DNA of 64,000 nucleotides from Ariolimax columbianus (Eukaryota > Mollusca > Gastropoda > Stylommatophora > Arionidae): the NCBI GenBank assembly GCA_036924085.1, contig JAVGWX010000011.1, positions 14,494,818 to 14,558,817 of the forward strand. Direction: 5' to 3'. The notes beneath the pieces are model-generated. The model had not been told where the DNA came from. It saw only the letters and a list, made by a program, of their open reading frames with translations, and searched no databases. Numbering within the stretch: position 1 is the stretch's first letter; every line of letters begins with the position of its first letter. Shown here one piece after another: positions 43,727-54,280 of the stretch. The position numbers and the translations under genes are program-made.

Positions 43727-44282
43727 TTCTTCGTCTTCTTCGTACGCTGTCAGACGTCAACCTGTATTTGTTCTTCTTCTTCATCATACGCTGTTTACAG
43801 CGATATTTACGTTGCACTGTTTTATTTTGTTAAGGCCTGTGGCTCAGTGCATCCGATTTCAACAGGCGTTTCTGTAGGGATGCCCTCTTTAGCATTTGGC
43901 TGTCCCCAGCCTATCTGCAAGGCAGCAGTTGTTTTTGGTCAGAGTTGTCTCTCTTAGGGAAGTTGTCTTGCAGGACTAACGAGTCTTCCCCACTCGTGTC
44001 TATAGGGTTTGGCAATGATATGATGGACTATGTACTAGTTTGTACTATCCCGGAAGAGAGGCAGTCCAGTGTGACTTTGTCTCAGGATCGTCACGTCCTG
44101 CCAGAAACGTAGCATATGCATGTGAGTGAGGTATCTCTTTGCTATATTTGTTCGAAGAAAGCAGCTGTCATCCTGAGGCTGTCGACACTGCCATAGAGCT
44201 TGTCTAGTGTTGCCACTGGTGATGGCCACATGTGCTTTCTCTGGTCCTCGTATGTCGGGCAGTTTTGCAGCAGGTGTTCAGC
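43727..44282 (-). mobile_element. LINE-A 3' end (14-bp TSD) interrupted by SINE-3
   Basis: Flanked by GGACCTGACAATTC at 43713-43726 and 44283-44296, exact over 14 bp. The LINE-A parts are 43727-43773 (tail and CTGACAGCGTACGAAGAAGA end) and 44145-44282 (from TTCGAACAAA to the CCHC segment, CTGCTGAACAC side). Only about 185 bp of LINE-A was inserted originally. Confidence 0.93.
43774..44144 (-). mobile_element. SINE-3, inserted in LINE-A, 9-bp TSD
   Basis: Flanked by TATTTGTTC at 43765-43773 and 44145-44153. The minus-strand end reads TGTAAACAGCGTATGATGAA + GAAGAA. The body is the inverted counterpart of 46672-47018 over about 330 bp. Defines the element as about 370 bp with 5' end AGCAAAGAGATACCTCACTC. 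Confidence 0.9.
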
Positions 44283-44296
44283 GGACCTGACAATTC

Positions 44297-44762
44297 AATC
44301 AAATATTCCTTCAGGGTAATAATATTGAGTTTCGGCGTTTGATCAATCATCCCCAATAAAAACCCCATAAAAATGGATAGTGGGGGGAGAACATGTCCAG
44401 GTCATAAAATCTCACTCAGTCTGTCAATAATGTACTTGTCTTAAGATATTGGGGGAAAATAATCGTTAACGTTCCTAACATTTCTTCAATGGTGAGTGCT
44501 CTTCCTGTCTTCCTGTGCACTGTCCGTGAATTGTGTGCTGTGTACAGTAGCGTACTGAGGAATGTCCTCTCTCCCGGTGAACCATAAACACAAAAATGCG
44601 TTCAGGTAAATACGAGATAATAATAGACCTTTCTTTTTGCAAAAAATATTAAAAATTAAAAAAACAAAAAAGAAAATTTGTCTTCCTTTTTCTTCGTTCA
44701 TTCTGAGAAGCGCGTTTGTGTGAAGTTTCGCCTTTTACCCCACCTCTCCCATTTCGTGTAGT
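44297..44762. other. No recognisable gene or repeat
   Basis: Ordinary sequence between the LINE-A/SINE-3 nest and the 15-bp array. Confidence 0.45.
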
Positions 44763-45075
44763 TTGGTAAAATATAGTTTAGTAACATATTGAGTTTGGTA
44801 ACGTATATAGTTTGGTAAGACATAGTTTGGTAACATATATTTTGTTAACATTTAGTTTGTTAACATATAATTTACTAACATATAGTTTGCTAGCATATAG
44901 TTTGGTCACATATAGTATGGTAACATATAGTTTAGTAACATATAGTTTGGTAACGTATATAGTTTTGTAACGTATATAGTTTGGTAAGATATAGTTTAGC
45001 AACATATACAGTTTGGTAACATATAGTTTGGTAACATATAGTTTGATAACATATAGTTTGGTAACATATAGTTTG
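44763..45075 (+). repeat. ~15-bp AT-rich minisatellite, ~20 copies
   Basis: Unit GTTTGGTAACATATA with spacing of 15-19 bp. AT-rich throughout. Confidence 0.92.
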
Positions 45076-45920
45076 CTGGATGCTTCCCTTTAGCCGTTAT
45101 GCTTTAATAGTGCACGGACGTTCTTCAGACATCAAATGACGAACCTTCCAATTGTGTCCTTACGATCCTATTGCACTACGACATGGCCTGGCCAACCTTA
45201 GATAGAAGTGAGATATGACTCAAGGTATTCCACACGCCCAACCAACGTCGGGGTCTTGAAGTTCCTGGGAATACTTAGTATTTAACATCACGTTCTGACG
45301 ATGGACACAACTGGAGACTATTTCATCAACACTAGATCGGCGCCGCCTCCCTTTCTTTTGAGATGTGTCCCGGAATTATATCTGGCTCGGTAACTTCTAC
45401 ACCTCGCTCTGGAAATCACACACGGAAAAATTCCGCACTTATAGACTCGCCTCGGGCCGATCAATAAATCAATCAATCAAGAATTCTTTCATCAACAAAT
45501 CAATAATTCAATCAACAAACTATTCAAACATTCATTTAATCAATCTCAAATTAAAACAAATTAACTCCTCTTTTTATTAACAGTCTCATTGACATATCAT
45601 TTTCGCACTTCCTCCGCGACTGCGTGCAGGAATCAGTGTTTAATTGCTTATCGTTTTTACAAGAGGAAGTAGCGGGTCCCAACCATCTTTATTCGCCACA
45701 CCGACATGCACTGCAAGTTGCAGATTTGCAATTTTTTCTACCGATTTCGGACTCAGATAATGTATGGTCAAGGAGTGCAATTTGGGAAATGGGAAAATGG
45801 CTCATAGAACCGATTTCAAGGTGCAATCTTATTTGCTCAGTAACTTTCATTACTGTCAATGCATTAAAAAAACAGATCACGACCTTCGTTGCTCTCATTA
45901 TGGCTTCAAAAATGTATATT
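45076..45920. other. No recognisable gene; short AATC repeat at 45460-45480
   Basis: Frames 45365-45580 and 45624-45953 have no recognisable domain. Confidence 0.45.
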
Positions 45921-45924
45921 CTTT

Positions 45925-46092
45925 TGTCAGGTACCAATTTACAACTGGGTTGACTTTAGGACGCAGGGATATCATGAATATAACCACGACAAGCACCGTC
46001 TGTAACATATAATATAGGGTGAACGGATTTGAACCTTGTACGTCGGGATCGTAGACCAAGCTGACAGCCCCTAGGCCACACGCCGCCCCGGG
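45925..46092 (-). mobile_element. SINE-4-like copy with tRNA head
   Basis: The minus strand from 46092 reads GGCGTGTGGCCTAGGGGCTG (A box TGGCCTAGGGG) and the B box AGGTTCAAATCC, followed by a body with CAACCCAGTTGTAAATTGGT and ACCTGACAAAAG. It could instead be a diverged tRNA pseudogene joined to unrelated DNA, but the second copy at 46.2 kb repeats the head-body order. Confidence 0.65.
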
Positions 46093-46194
46093 AAAACCTT
46101 AGATAACTATTTTGTTCAATATTATCAATCCCATATCAGACACTGAAATCGAGGAGGAAGTGTTAGATACTTAATTATACTAAGCTATAGTTTG

Positions 46195-46355
46195 CATGAG
46201 TTTGGGAGTCCATTTTCTTTCATCGCTACCTTTTCTTCAGGTCCCAATTTACAAATGAACCACTTTACAGCTGGGTCATTTGGGGCATGTTGGCAGCGGA
46301 GTGAACCCCTACATTTTTGGAGAAAAGCGACTGCTCTACCACTACACTAATCAGT
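46195..46355 (-). mobile_element. SINE-4-like copy, tRNA head
   Basis: The minus strand from 46355 reads TTAGTGTAGTGGTAGAGCAG (A box) and GTAGGGGTTCACTCCGC (B box). The body GACCCAGCTGTAAAGTGG and AATTGGGACCTGAAGAAAAG matches the neighbouring copy. Confidence 0.68.
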
Positions 46356-46359
46356 TAGT

Positions 46360-46671
46360 TAGTTCGTTGTCTATTCACTAATGCCGTCAAGCGCCTTGGT
46401 GGAGCTTAAATCGTATGTCCTGCGCCAAGCGCGTTGCGTCGACCAATGTAAGCCCGTGTCGCTGCACAATCACTTTCCACAGTGAATTATCAACCTGCCT
46501 CACGGCCGCCTCCTGCCCTGTAGCCAGATTTTCAGCGTTATAAGCCATCCGTGAAATTTGATGAAAATTTGATGAGGGTGCATTCTCATGAGATGTCTAC
46601 GTAACAGGTGGCAGGGAATGCTAGGCGTGCCATCAATGCAGATGAGCCGAGAAAATAAAGGGAGCATATGC
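46360..46671. other. Unassigned spacer
   Basis: No feature seen. Confidence 0.4.
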
Positions 46672-47018
46672 ATATGCTACGTTTCTGGCAGGAAGTGACG
46701 ATCCTGAGACACAGTCACACTGGACTGCCTCTCTTCCGGGATAGTAGAAACTAGTACATAGTCCATCATATCATTGCCAAACCCTATAGACACGAGTGGG
46801 GAAGACTCGTTAGTCCTGCAAGACAACTTCCCTAAGAGAGACAACTCTAACCAAAAACAACTGCTGCCTTGCAGATAGGCTGGGGACAGCCAAAGGCTAA
46901 GGAGGGCATCCCTACAGAAACACCTGTTGAAATCGGATGCAGTGAGCCACAGGCTTAACAAAATAAAACAGTGCAACGTAAATATCGCTGTAAACAGCGT
47001 ACGATGAAGAAGAAGAAG
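46672..47018 (+). mobile_element. SINE-3 copy, opposite orientation to 43.8 kb
   Basis: Reads CATATGCTACGTTTCTGGCA, through GACACGAGTGGGGAAGACTC and GTTGAAATCGGATGCAGTGA, to TGTAAACAGCGTACGATGAA + (GAA)4. Matches the minus strand of 43774-44144 at nearly every position over about 330 bp. Slightly shorter at the 5' end. No TSD identified. Confidence 0.9.
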
Positions 47019-47995
47019 AAGTATCCTGTGTCTGGAAATGTATTCGGCACAAGACACAGTGGCCATACTTCAAATGTCTGTCTTTTATGTCTTTTCTTAG
47101 CTGTTAATATGTTGTAATCGTCGCACAGAAGCCATTTGCCTTTGTCTCTGCACCGGCCGTTCATATTACCTATCCATCGATACACCACTGGGAGTGGATT
47201 ATGTAATGTCTGGGACAGCGATATGTGGTTCTGGTCAATGTTGCTGATTTGATTTGCTTATTACGATGAAAACTTTATCCACGTGGATCTCCACAACGTT
47301 TTGGCACATACACTGATGGAAAAGCAGAAAGGTCTGTTTTACAACTTAATGAAAACCTTCTTGTTATAAAAAAACATCAATCAATATAGCTAACCAGCAG
47401 GCCCTCAAGGACTAACCTAAGCTGGAAGATAACTGGCATGCTGATCTTATTTCTGTCAACAAGGATCTCTAGACTCCAGACTTGGACTGTGTGAGCCATG
47501 TGGGAGGCGCGGAAAACAACTCAAATTGCAATAGAGAAGGAAAAATAAAACAACAGTATCGTTGGACTCTGAAATGGGATGGACATAAACTGATAAAGTA
47601 CATCTAACGTCAGGTGTAACATTTCATTGATTCAGAAGACAATGCTAAATGAAATGAAGAGAAGTTCCACTACGCCAAACCCAGAGTGCACTTATTGAGT
47701 TTTCATGTAGTACGTATCTCTCTCTGCACTAGGGACAACTCACATATTCATTTAACTAGGTTTCGTTGTGGCTACTTTCTATTACATTTTCTGTTCCTGC
47801 TGGCGGATGATTGGATTACGAAAGAAACTACAGCAATTTCAGCTTATCAGCCATCTAATTCAGCTTATCAGTTCAACCTGGACTGCATATGACATAGCCC
47901 TTCTATTTCACAACCAATACCAAATGTCTAAGATCACTGTCATGGCACAAAACTTAATATTCTAGCAAGTATGGGTAAAGATTCATACAGAAAAG
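47019..47995. other. Unassigned
   Basis: A minus-strand frame at 46955-47188 (GKWLLCDDYNILTAKKRHKR) could be old TE coding sequence, but I cannot place it. The rest shows nothing. Confidence 0.4.
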
Positions 47996-47999
47996 TCTT

Positions 48000-48235
48000 C
48001 TTCTTTTGTCGTCTCACGTTCTACCGGATTGTATCTCAGTGTCGTGAATTATATTTGTCATTCACCTCTCTCCTGGCCCGAGTAACAGTTTTCCCCATTT
48101 TATGGCAGGTCTCGTTTATCTTGTCTATCCACCTTTTCCTCGGCCTACCTCTCGCCCTTTTTCCTGGTGTTCCCTGTAGAAAGTTGCATGAGCAATGTGG
48201 TCTGGTTGCATTCTTACAATGTGTCTAAAAATTGG
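48000..48235 (-). mobile_element. LINE-B C-terminal fragment
   Basis: Minus strand: HIVRMQPDHIAHATFYR, KGRGRPRKRWIDKINETCHK and MGKTVTRARREVNDKY, the basic RGRPRxRW box downstream of the GH box in LINE C-termini. No tail seen. Confidence 0.75.
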
Positions 48236-48364
48236 GATACACCTTGCGCAAACTTGACTGGATAGTGTGTATTTATGTGAAATTCAAGAAGTTTCAAATT
48301 TCAAGATTAATTTTTCTATAGTGATAAACAGTTTGTGGTAAATTCCTCAATCTAGAAAATGTAG

Positions 48365-48655
48365 GGCTCTCATCAGGAATGTAAAGGCAGATCCAATTTC
48401 AACAGACTTCGATCCTTCCACAACAGGAGGCGAAAAGATACCAGAAATACATGCCGAGGACACAGTTTTGCTCTGAAACAGCGCCAGGGACCTAGAACTA
48501 ATAATTACACCAGTGAAGAAGCACAGTGAAGCCCAGAATCTTTTCCTGAATACAAAGAAAGCTAAGATAAAGGCAATACTTCAAACCAAAGTCAGATTGC
48601 TTGCGAAGAGATTGAAAATGTTGAACATTTTGAATATCTGAGATCAATACTAAAC
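48365..48655 (+). mobile_element. LINE-B RT palm fragment, first half
   Basis: The plus strand reads AEDTVLL (catalytic YADD box changed to AEDT), then LELIITPVKKHSEAQNLFLN, and CEEIENVEHFEYLRSILN in a shifted frame. It continues at 48855 after the insertion. Confidence 0.82.
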
Positions 48656-48845
48656 TTCTTATTTGAGTTCGGTTCGTATGCTCGTTGTATGCCACCAGAT
48701 GGGCTGCCTCCATGAAGTGACACGTCAGTCGAAGGTCCTCAATGGCTCCCCACAGTTTGTCTTGTATGTTTCTCTCCTTGGGCCAGGTCTTCTCACGGGA
48801 GACTTGGTGCAGTGGACATGATTGCAGAATGTGTTCTGGAGTCTT
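48656..48845 (-). mobile_element. I-like LINE 3' fragment inserted into LINE-B, 9-bp TSD
   Basis: Flanked by ATACTAAAC at 48647-48655 and 48846-48854. Minus-strand text HILQSCPLHQVSREKTWP and KLWGAIEDLRLTCHFMEAA is a CCHC-type LINE C-terminus related to but distinct from LINE-A. About 190 bp, strongly 5'-truncated, ending AAATAAGAAG. Confidence 0.85.
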
Positions 48846-48854
48846 ATACTAAAC

Positions 48855-49425
48855 AACAATGGAGATTGCTCAAATGAAGTAATTAGACGACTGACTATAC
48901 TAATGCAGAGGCTAAGGGGTATGTAGAACATTAGCTATAATACGAACAAGGCACCAAAACTTAAGATCCTAAGAACATGCTTTTTTCCTGTGGCAACCTA
49001 TGGTTGTGAAACATGGACGTCAATATATTCAATAAAAGCGAAGATCGGTGCTTTTGAAATACAGTGCTACAGAGAGTCCTGAAAATCCCCGTGGACAAAG
49101 AAAGAAACAAACAAATCCATCCGGCAATACCTGCATTTGGAGGAGAATTGGCTTTTAAATGATTTAATGACCCGAAAACTGAGGTTTTTATGGACACGTC
49201 AAACAACGCAACGGACTGAAAAGAGTGGCTATGGAGGGCATGTTCACTTGAAAACGAGGCAGGGGCCGACCGAGGAGACGAGGGACTCAGGACATCAAGG
49301 AGACGCTGGATTTGATCTTGTAGCAGGCCGGAAGACCGGCGGAAGACAAGAGTTTCCTACATTCAGGCTGTCATGAGAGCGACGTTCTAAAAAGGACATG
49401 CTACATGATGATGATGAGGGCTCGG
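48855..49425 (+). mobile_element. LINE-B C-terminus, second half, (GAT)n tail
   Basis: Reads DCSNEVIRRLTILMQRL, KILRTCFFPVATYGCETWTS, KIPWTKKETNKSIRQYLHLE, FYGHVKQRNGLKRVAMEG-like text and RGRPRRRGT, then GAGCGACGTTCTAAAAAGGA and CATGCTACATGATGATGATG. Several frameshifts. Same 3' end as the 20.8 kb copy. Confidence 0.88.
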
Positions 49426-49827
49426 AAGCTAAGAAGTACATATTTCCGGGTGTGTTGATAAATAAACTGGTCCTTTGCGATTGGTTTTGCAAACAACCGA
49501 GCGTAACTGTGCAAGATTAGAAATATCTAGCAGAAATGTCAAAAATGATAATATTAAATACAGCAAACAACATAGCTGTTATCAAAATGAGACAAACGCC
49601 ATTGTAGGAGGTAGAGAGCTAACTTTGGTGTGATAGATGGACTGTATGTTTGTTTCTGGTTATTTTTCTACTTGACCTCTACTTCTCCCTCTTTTACTCT
49701 CGTCTCATCAATCCGTATCTCCCCCCCCCCTTTTTTTCCGCCCCACCCCCAGTCCCAACCCTTAACGCCCTACCGATCTCTCCACCTCACTATTTCTCTT
49801 TTCACGAGTCGGTTCTTCACTTTCTCT
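49426..49827. other. Unassigned, becoming C/T-rich
   Basis: No feature recognised before the CT-rich array. Confidence 0.4.
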
Positions 49828-49840
49828 TTCTCTCTCTCTC

Positions 49841-49875
<35 letters not shown>

Positions 49876-50159
49876 TATATATATATCACACTTGTCCTCT
49901 TTGTCTCTTCACTTCCTCTAGTCAGCACTCTCTCAATCTCTCAGTCTTTCCTTATCTCTCTCAAATGTGTCCTTTCTCTTTCTTCTCTTCAGCACTCTCA
50001 CAATCTCTCTTTCTCTCTATCTTGCTCTTTTTCCATTGGTAGCTCTCTCGACCCTAGTTTTTCTCTATCCTCTCTCTCCATCATTCTCTCTGTCCAAAGC
50101 CGTCATCTCAACTATCTTTCTCTCTCAGTCGCTATATTCATCTCTCCGCTCTCTCTCTT

Positions 50160-50211
<52 letters not shown>

Positions 50212-50215
50212 GTAC
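49828..50215 (+). repeat. (CT)n-type polypyrimidine array
   Basis: (TC)n runs at 49830-49870 and 50150-50210, with CT-rich intervening sequence. Ser/Leu ORFs here are artefacts. Confidence 0.93.
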
Positions 50216-50334
50216 TCTTAATATTCCTATTATCAATCTGAATCTCGTTGTCGTCTGTTTCCGTCTTGTCTATTGATTGTTCCCGATTGCGCTAATTACA
50301 ACTGTAAACAATAATTACTAGAACGCAAACAAAG

Positions 50335-51068
50335 ATGAGGCGAAGTGTGAACAGGGTCAGGTGAACGGCTAATCAGGGTCAGGTGAAACATATTGATCAG
50401 CGTCAGGTGAGTGGAGGCAAGTGTCAAGTGAAACTTATTGATCAGGGTTAGGTGAGGGTGACAAGTGTCAGGTGAAACATATTGATCAGGGTCAGGTGAA
50501 AGGCTAATCAGGATCAGGTGGAACATATTGATCAGGGTCAGGTGAAAGGCTAATCAGGGTCAGGTGAGACATATTGATCAGGATCACGTGAAAGGCTAAT
50601 CATCACCTAGGTGAAACATATTGATCAGGATCAGGTGAAAGGCTAATCAGGGTCAGGTGAAATATATTGATCAGGGTCAGGTGAGCGGTGACAAGTATGA
50701 AGTTAAACATATCGATCAGAGCCAGGGGAAACAGACTTATGAAGGTCAGGTCAAACATACTTATCAAGGTCAGGTCAAACATATTTATAATTATTAGAGT
50801 AGGTGAAACTTACTGATCAGAGCCAGGCGAAACTTACTGATCAGGGCCAGGTGAAACTTTCTGATCAGGGCCAGGTGAAACTTACTGATCAGAGTCAGGT
50901 GAAACTTACTGATCAGAGTCAGGTGAAACTTACTGATCAGAACCAGGTGAAACTTACTGATCAGAGTCAGGCGAAACTTACTGATCAGAGTCAGGTAAAA
51001 CTTACTGATCAGAGTCAGGTGAAACTTACCGATCAGAGTCAAGTGAAACTTACTGATCAGAGTCAGGT
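50335..51068 (+). repeat. 24-bp minisatellite (first part of split array)
   Basis: Core GTGAAACTTACTGATCAGAG + TCAG (24 bp), homogeneous from about 50800 to 51068. Left of that it is mixed with longer AAAGGCTAATCAGGGTCAGG units and more diverged. Continues at 51454 after a LINE insertion. Confidence 0.93.
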
Positions 51069-51453
51069 ACTTACTTACTTCCCGTGTCCGTTATCTATCT
51101 TGCACCCAGTATTCAATTGTCTTGTCATTTGCCTCCAGCATGTCGCGCCTATTGCATATTTTCTGAAAGTTGGGGCAGGTCATCAGGTGGTCTGGGTCCT
51201 GTATTGCGCCGAAATCACGTGTGTCATCATCTGTGTATCCCCATCGCTTCATATTCTTCTTGCACCGTGATACACCAATTTGGAGTCTGTTCAGCAACTT
51301 CCATGTTGTGTTTGGTAGATGATGTCCAGGAGCAGGTTATACCCGAAGTTCCATCTCTGGGGCCTACACCATTTCGTGCCTTCTCTCGATACGGCGACTT
51401 TCAGGGTTTGTATGTATGGGATTTGTGGTGTTTAGAAAGCTATATCTGGATTT
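51069..51453 (-). mobile_element. LINE 3' fragment inserted in the 24-bp array
   Basis: The minus strand encodes LLNRLQIGVSRCKKNMKRWG, YTDDDTRDFGAIQDPDHLMT and CPNFQKICNRRDM, a C-terminal Cys/His motif of a CR1/Jockey-like LINE. The 3' end has the tetranucleotide tail (AAGT)n (ACTTACTTACTT on the plus strand at 51070). GAGTCAGGT flanks both sides, but it is also part of the repeat unit, so it is weak TSD evidence. Confidence 0.82.
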
Positions 51454-52012
51454 GAGTCAGGTGAAACTTACTGATCAGGGCATGTGAAACCTGTTGATCA
51501 GAGCCAGGTGAAACTTACTGATCAGGGCATGTGAAACTTGTTGATCAGAGACAGGTGAAACTTACTGATCAGAGTCATGTGAAACTTACTGATCAGAGTC
51601 AGGTGAAACTTACTGATCTGCGTCAGGTGAAACATACTGATCTGTGTCAGGTGAGACATACTGATCTGGATCAGGTGAAACTTACTGATCTGGATCAGGT
51701 GAAACATATTGATCTTGGTCAGGTGAAACATACTGATCAGGGCCAGCTGAAAGACTAATTAAGATCAGATGAAACATACTGATTTGGGTCGAGTGAAACA
51801 TACTGATTTGGGTCAGGTGAAACATATAAATCTGGGTCAGGTGAAACATACTGATCAGGGCCAGCTGAAAGACTAATTAGGATCAGATGAAACATACTGA
51901 TCAGGATCAGGTGAAATATACTGATCAGGGTCAGGTGAAACATACCTATCAGAGCCAGGTAAAGCACACTGATCAGGGTCAGAGGAAATATATTTATAAG
52001 GGGCAGATCAAA
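51454..52012 (+). repeat. 24-bp minisatellite (second part)
   Basis: Same unit as 50335-51068, with CATACTGATC variants dominating to the right. Confidence 0.92.
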
Positions 52013-52279
52013 CATACGTAAGTGTTGGCCCAAATCAGCATGAGTAGCTTCCGATGGAAGTGGAAAGAGAAATGAGCCTAAGACAAAATTGGCCAAGAAC
52101 TAAAGAAGCAAATCGTCAATAAACATGTGGATTCGCTCGACTGTGAACAAGGCAAAGAGCATGGATGTTGTAGCAGCCTTTCAGGGCATGATGGTCATTA
52201 ATCGCCTAGTCAATAACTGGTGAAAGACCTAAGAAGATATGCTGCAAATGGTCTAATAATATTACCAACAGATAAAGCA
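52013..52279. other. Unassigned spacer
   Basis: No feature seen. Confidence 0.4.
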
Positions 52280-52507
52280 CGCATGACCTTCTACCGTACC
52301 AATATCTAACAAGCTCAATGAAAACACACACTTACGACTTTCATCCGTTCCAATCCAATCCTTAACAGCCTCAATGAAAGCACACACACGGCCTTCATAC
52401 GTATCAATCCTTAACAAGCATTTTAGATCCACACACGTGACATTCATCCATACCAATCAAATCCTGCTCTATGAAAGCACACATATGACCTTCATCCGTA
52501 CCAATTC
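52280..52507 (+). repeat. ~50-60-bp tandem repeat, left part
   Basis: CGTACCAATCC, CTTAACAAGC, ATGAAAGCACACA and GACCTTCATCC recur irregularly. The array continues to the right of SINE-1 from 52866. Confidence 0.8.
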
Positions 52508-52850
52508 TTCTTCTTCGTTCGTTCTCAATCTCCCACTACCAAACCCTGAAAGGGTAAGTAGCAGAATGTAGTCCGGAGAACGGAATGTGTCGTAGTTTAC
52601 ACATTGACTGCGATATTTGCACTTTCGGTCCAATACTCCGGCTTTATCAAGCATTTTTTGAGTACCGGGTTAGCACTCCATCTTCGATCCCTTCTCCTTA
52701 GCCAGTCTGCCCTGCTGCAGCCTGTTATCCAGGATCATCGCGTGGAGGTGTAGAAGTGTCTTGGCAGCTATGGTTCGCTGGCCCTGACCCTTGCAGTCAG
52801 CTATGGGTCGCTGACCACTGCAGCTCATGTGCTGCTCAGCATCTTGATCC
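52508..52850 (-). mobile_element. SINE-1, full-length reference copy, 15-bp TSD
   Basis: Flanked by CATCCGTACCAATTC at 52493-52507 and 52851-52865, exact over 15 bp. The minus strand runs from GATCAAGATGCTGAGCAGCA to GAGAACGAACGAAGAAGAA, 343 bp, with a (GAA)n tail. Internal landmarks: GGTCAGCGACCCATAGCTGA, AGACTGGCTAAGGAGAAGGG, and the shared block (here GATAAAGCCGGAGTATTGGA, more diverged). Confidence 0.9.
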
Positions 52851-52865
52851 CATCCGTACCAATTC

Positions 52866-53510
52866 AATCCTTAAAAGTCTCTATGGAAGCCCACAAGACC
52901 TACATCCGCACCAGTTCTTAACAATCTCTGTAGAAGTTCATACGACCTTCATCCCTGCCAAACCACAACAACTCTATTGCAGCCTACACGGCCTTCATAC
53001 GCAGCAATCTCTGGAAGCCACGCGACCTCCATCCTAACCAATCGTTTCCTTTACAAGCCACACGACCTCCATCCTAACCAATCCTTTCCTTTACAAGCCA
53101 CACGGCTTCCATCCTAACCAATCATTTCCTTTACAAGCCACACGACCTCCATCCGAACCAATCCTTTCCTTTACAAGCCACACGACCTCCATCCTAACCA
53201 ATCCGTTCCTTTACAAGCCACACGACCTCCATCCTAACCAAATCCGTTCCTTTACAAGCGACGCGATCTCCATCCAAACCAAATCCTTTCCTTTACAAGC
53301 TCTCTGGAAGCCACACGACCTCCATCCGAACCAATTCTTTCCTTTACAAGCTCTCTGGAAGCCACACGACCTCCATCCTAACCAAATCCGTTCCTTTACA
53401 AGCCACGCGACCTCCATCCAAACCAAATCCTTTCCTTTACAAGCCACACGAACTCCATGCTAACCAATCCTTTCCTTTACAAGCTTTGTGGAAGCTCACA
53501 CGACATTCAT
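52866..53510 (+). repeat. 40-bp minisatellite, ~11 copies (right part)
   Basis: Homogeneous unit ACCAATCCTTTCCTTTACAA + GCCACACGACCTCCATCCTA from 53030 to 53460, with longer units containing GCTCTCTGGAAG interspersed. It is a homogenised derivative of the looser units on the left. Confidence 0.93.
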
Positions 53511-54029
53511 CTTTAGCAGGCTCTATGGAAGCCCACTCGTCGTACTGATCCTTTACAGCAAACATGTATGGCATATAACTAGCTTTAAAGTGAGTGCATT
53601 TTGCATCTGAAAATGGAGAAAGTTGTGAAAGAGTCAATTTAATGTCTTTCCTCGTTCGCCATTAGACATCCGCGAATTTACAAAATAAGTCAGTTTGATA
53701 TTACCAAACAATTTCACAAAGTTGGCTGGACCTAGTCAATACACATGGTCTGTAACTCATCTTAATGTCGGCGATTCTCTGGGATGTTGCGCCTCTTCGT
53801 TGTATCATTTGTTTTCAGGAATGATAATTTGATGAATTTCAAAGGGCATGTAATTCTAAAAGATTTTATGTTTTTCTGTTTAATTGTATTCTTTCCCTTG
53901 TAGTTTTATAAACGATATACATTCACACTCGTGCGCCCGCACGCACACGCGTACACACTCCTCACACACACTCTCATGAGCTTACATATTTATTCTATTT
54001 TTTGTTTGATGCACACTATGAGTAAAGGG
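53511..54029. other. No recognisable gene; (CACA) rich at 53930-53970
   Basis: Ordinary AT-rich sequence. Confidence 0.45.
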
Positions 54030-54280
54030 AGCTAAGTGCCGGGGTGTAGTAGCTTTCTTCACACCCCGAGCGTGTACCAGCGGTCATCAAGTCAGGTTGT
54101 GCTATACCTGGCTTCATCTGCGTGGCGCTCACTATTACAGGGATCACATCGATTCCCCATTCCTCAGCCGGGCTGCCTTGAAAACAGCCTGTTTCCAGGA
54201 TACACTACATGGAAGAGAGATTGTAGTCTTGGTCAGTGTATTGACCCTGACACGAATAAGTATTGTGTGTCTGATTGAGC
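54030..54280 (+). mobile_element. Interspersed repeat R4
   Basis: GTAGCTTTCTTCACACCCCG, GCTGCCTTGAAAACAGCCTG, TTTCCAGGATACACTACATG and AGTCTTGGTCAGTGTATTGA recur in the same order at 55890-56105. Two or three copies define a family of about 240 bp. No coding capacity or promoter boxes recognised. Flank 54281-54640: nothing seen. Confidence 0.75.

Noticed and set aside
46016..46092. Functional tRNA gene (minus)
   Set aside because: A and B boxes are present, but acceptor and anticodon stems do not pair well and the sequence runs into a SINE body shared with a second copy.
52469..52867. Two minus ORFs in SINE-1 as a small TE protein
   Set aside because: The frames are not conserved in the 12.6 and 21.7 kb copies of SINE-1.
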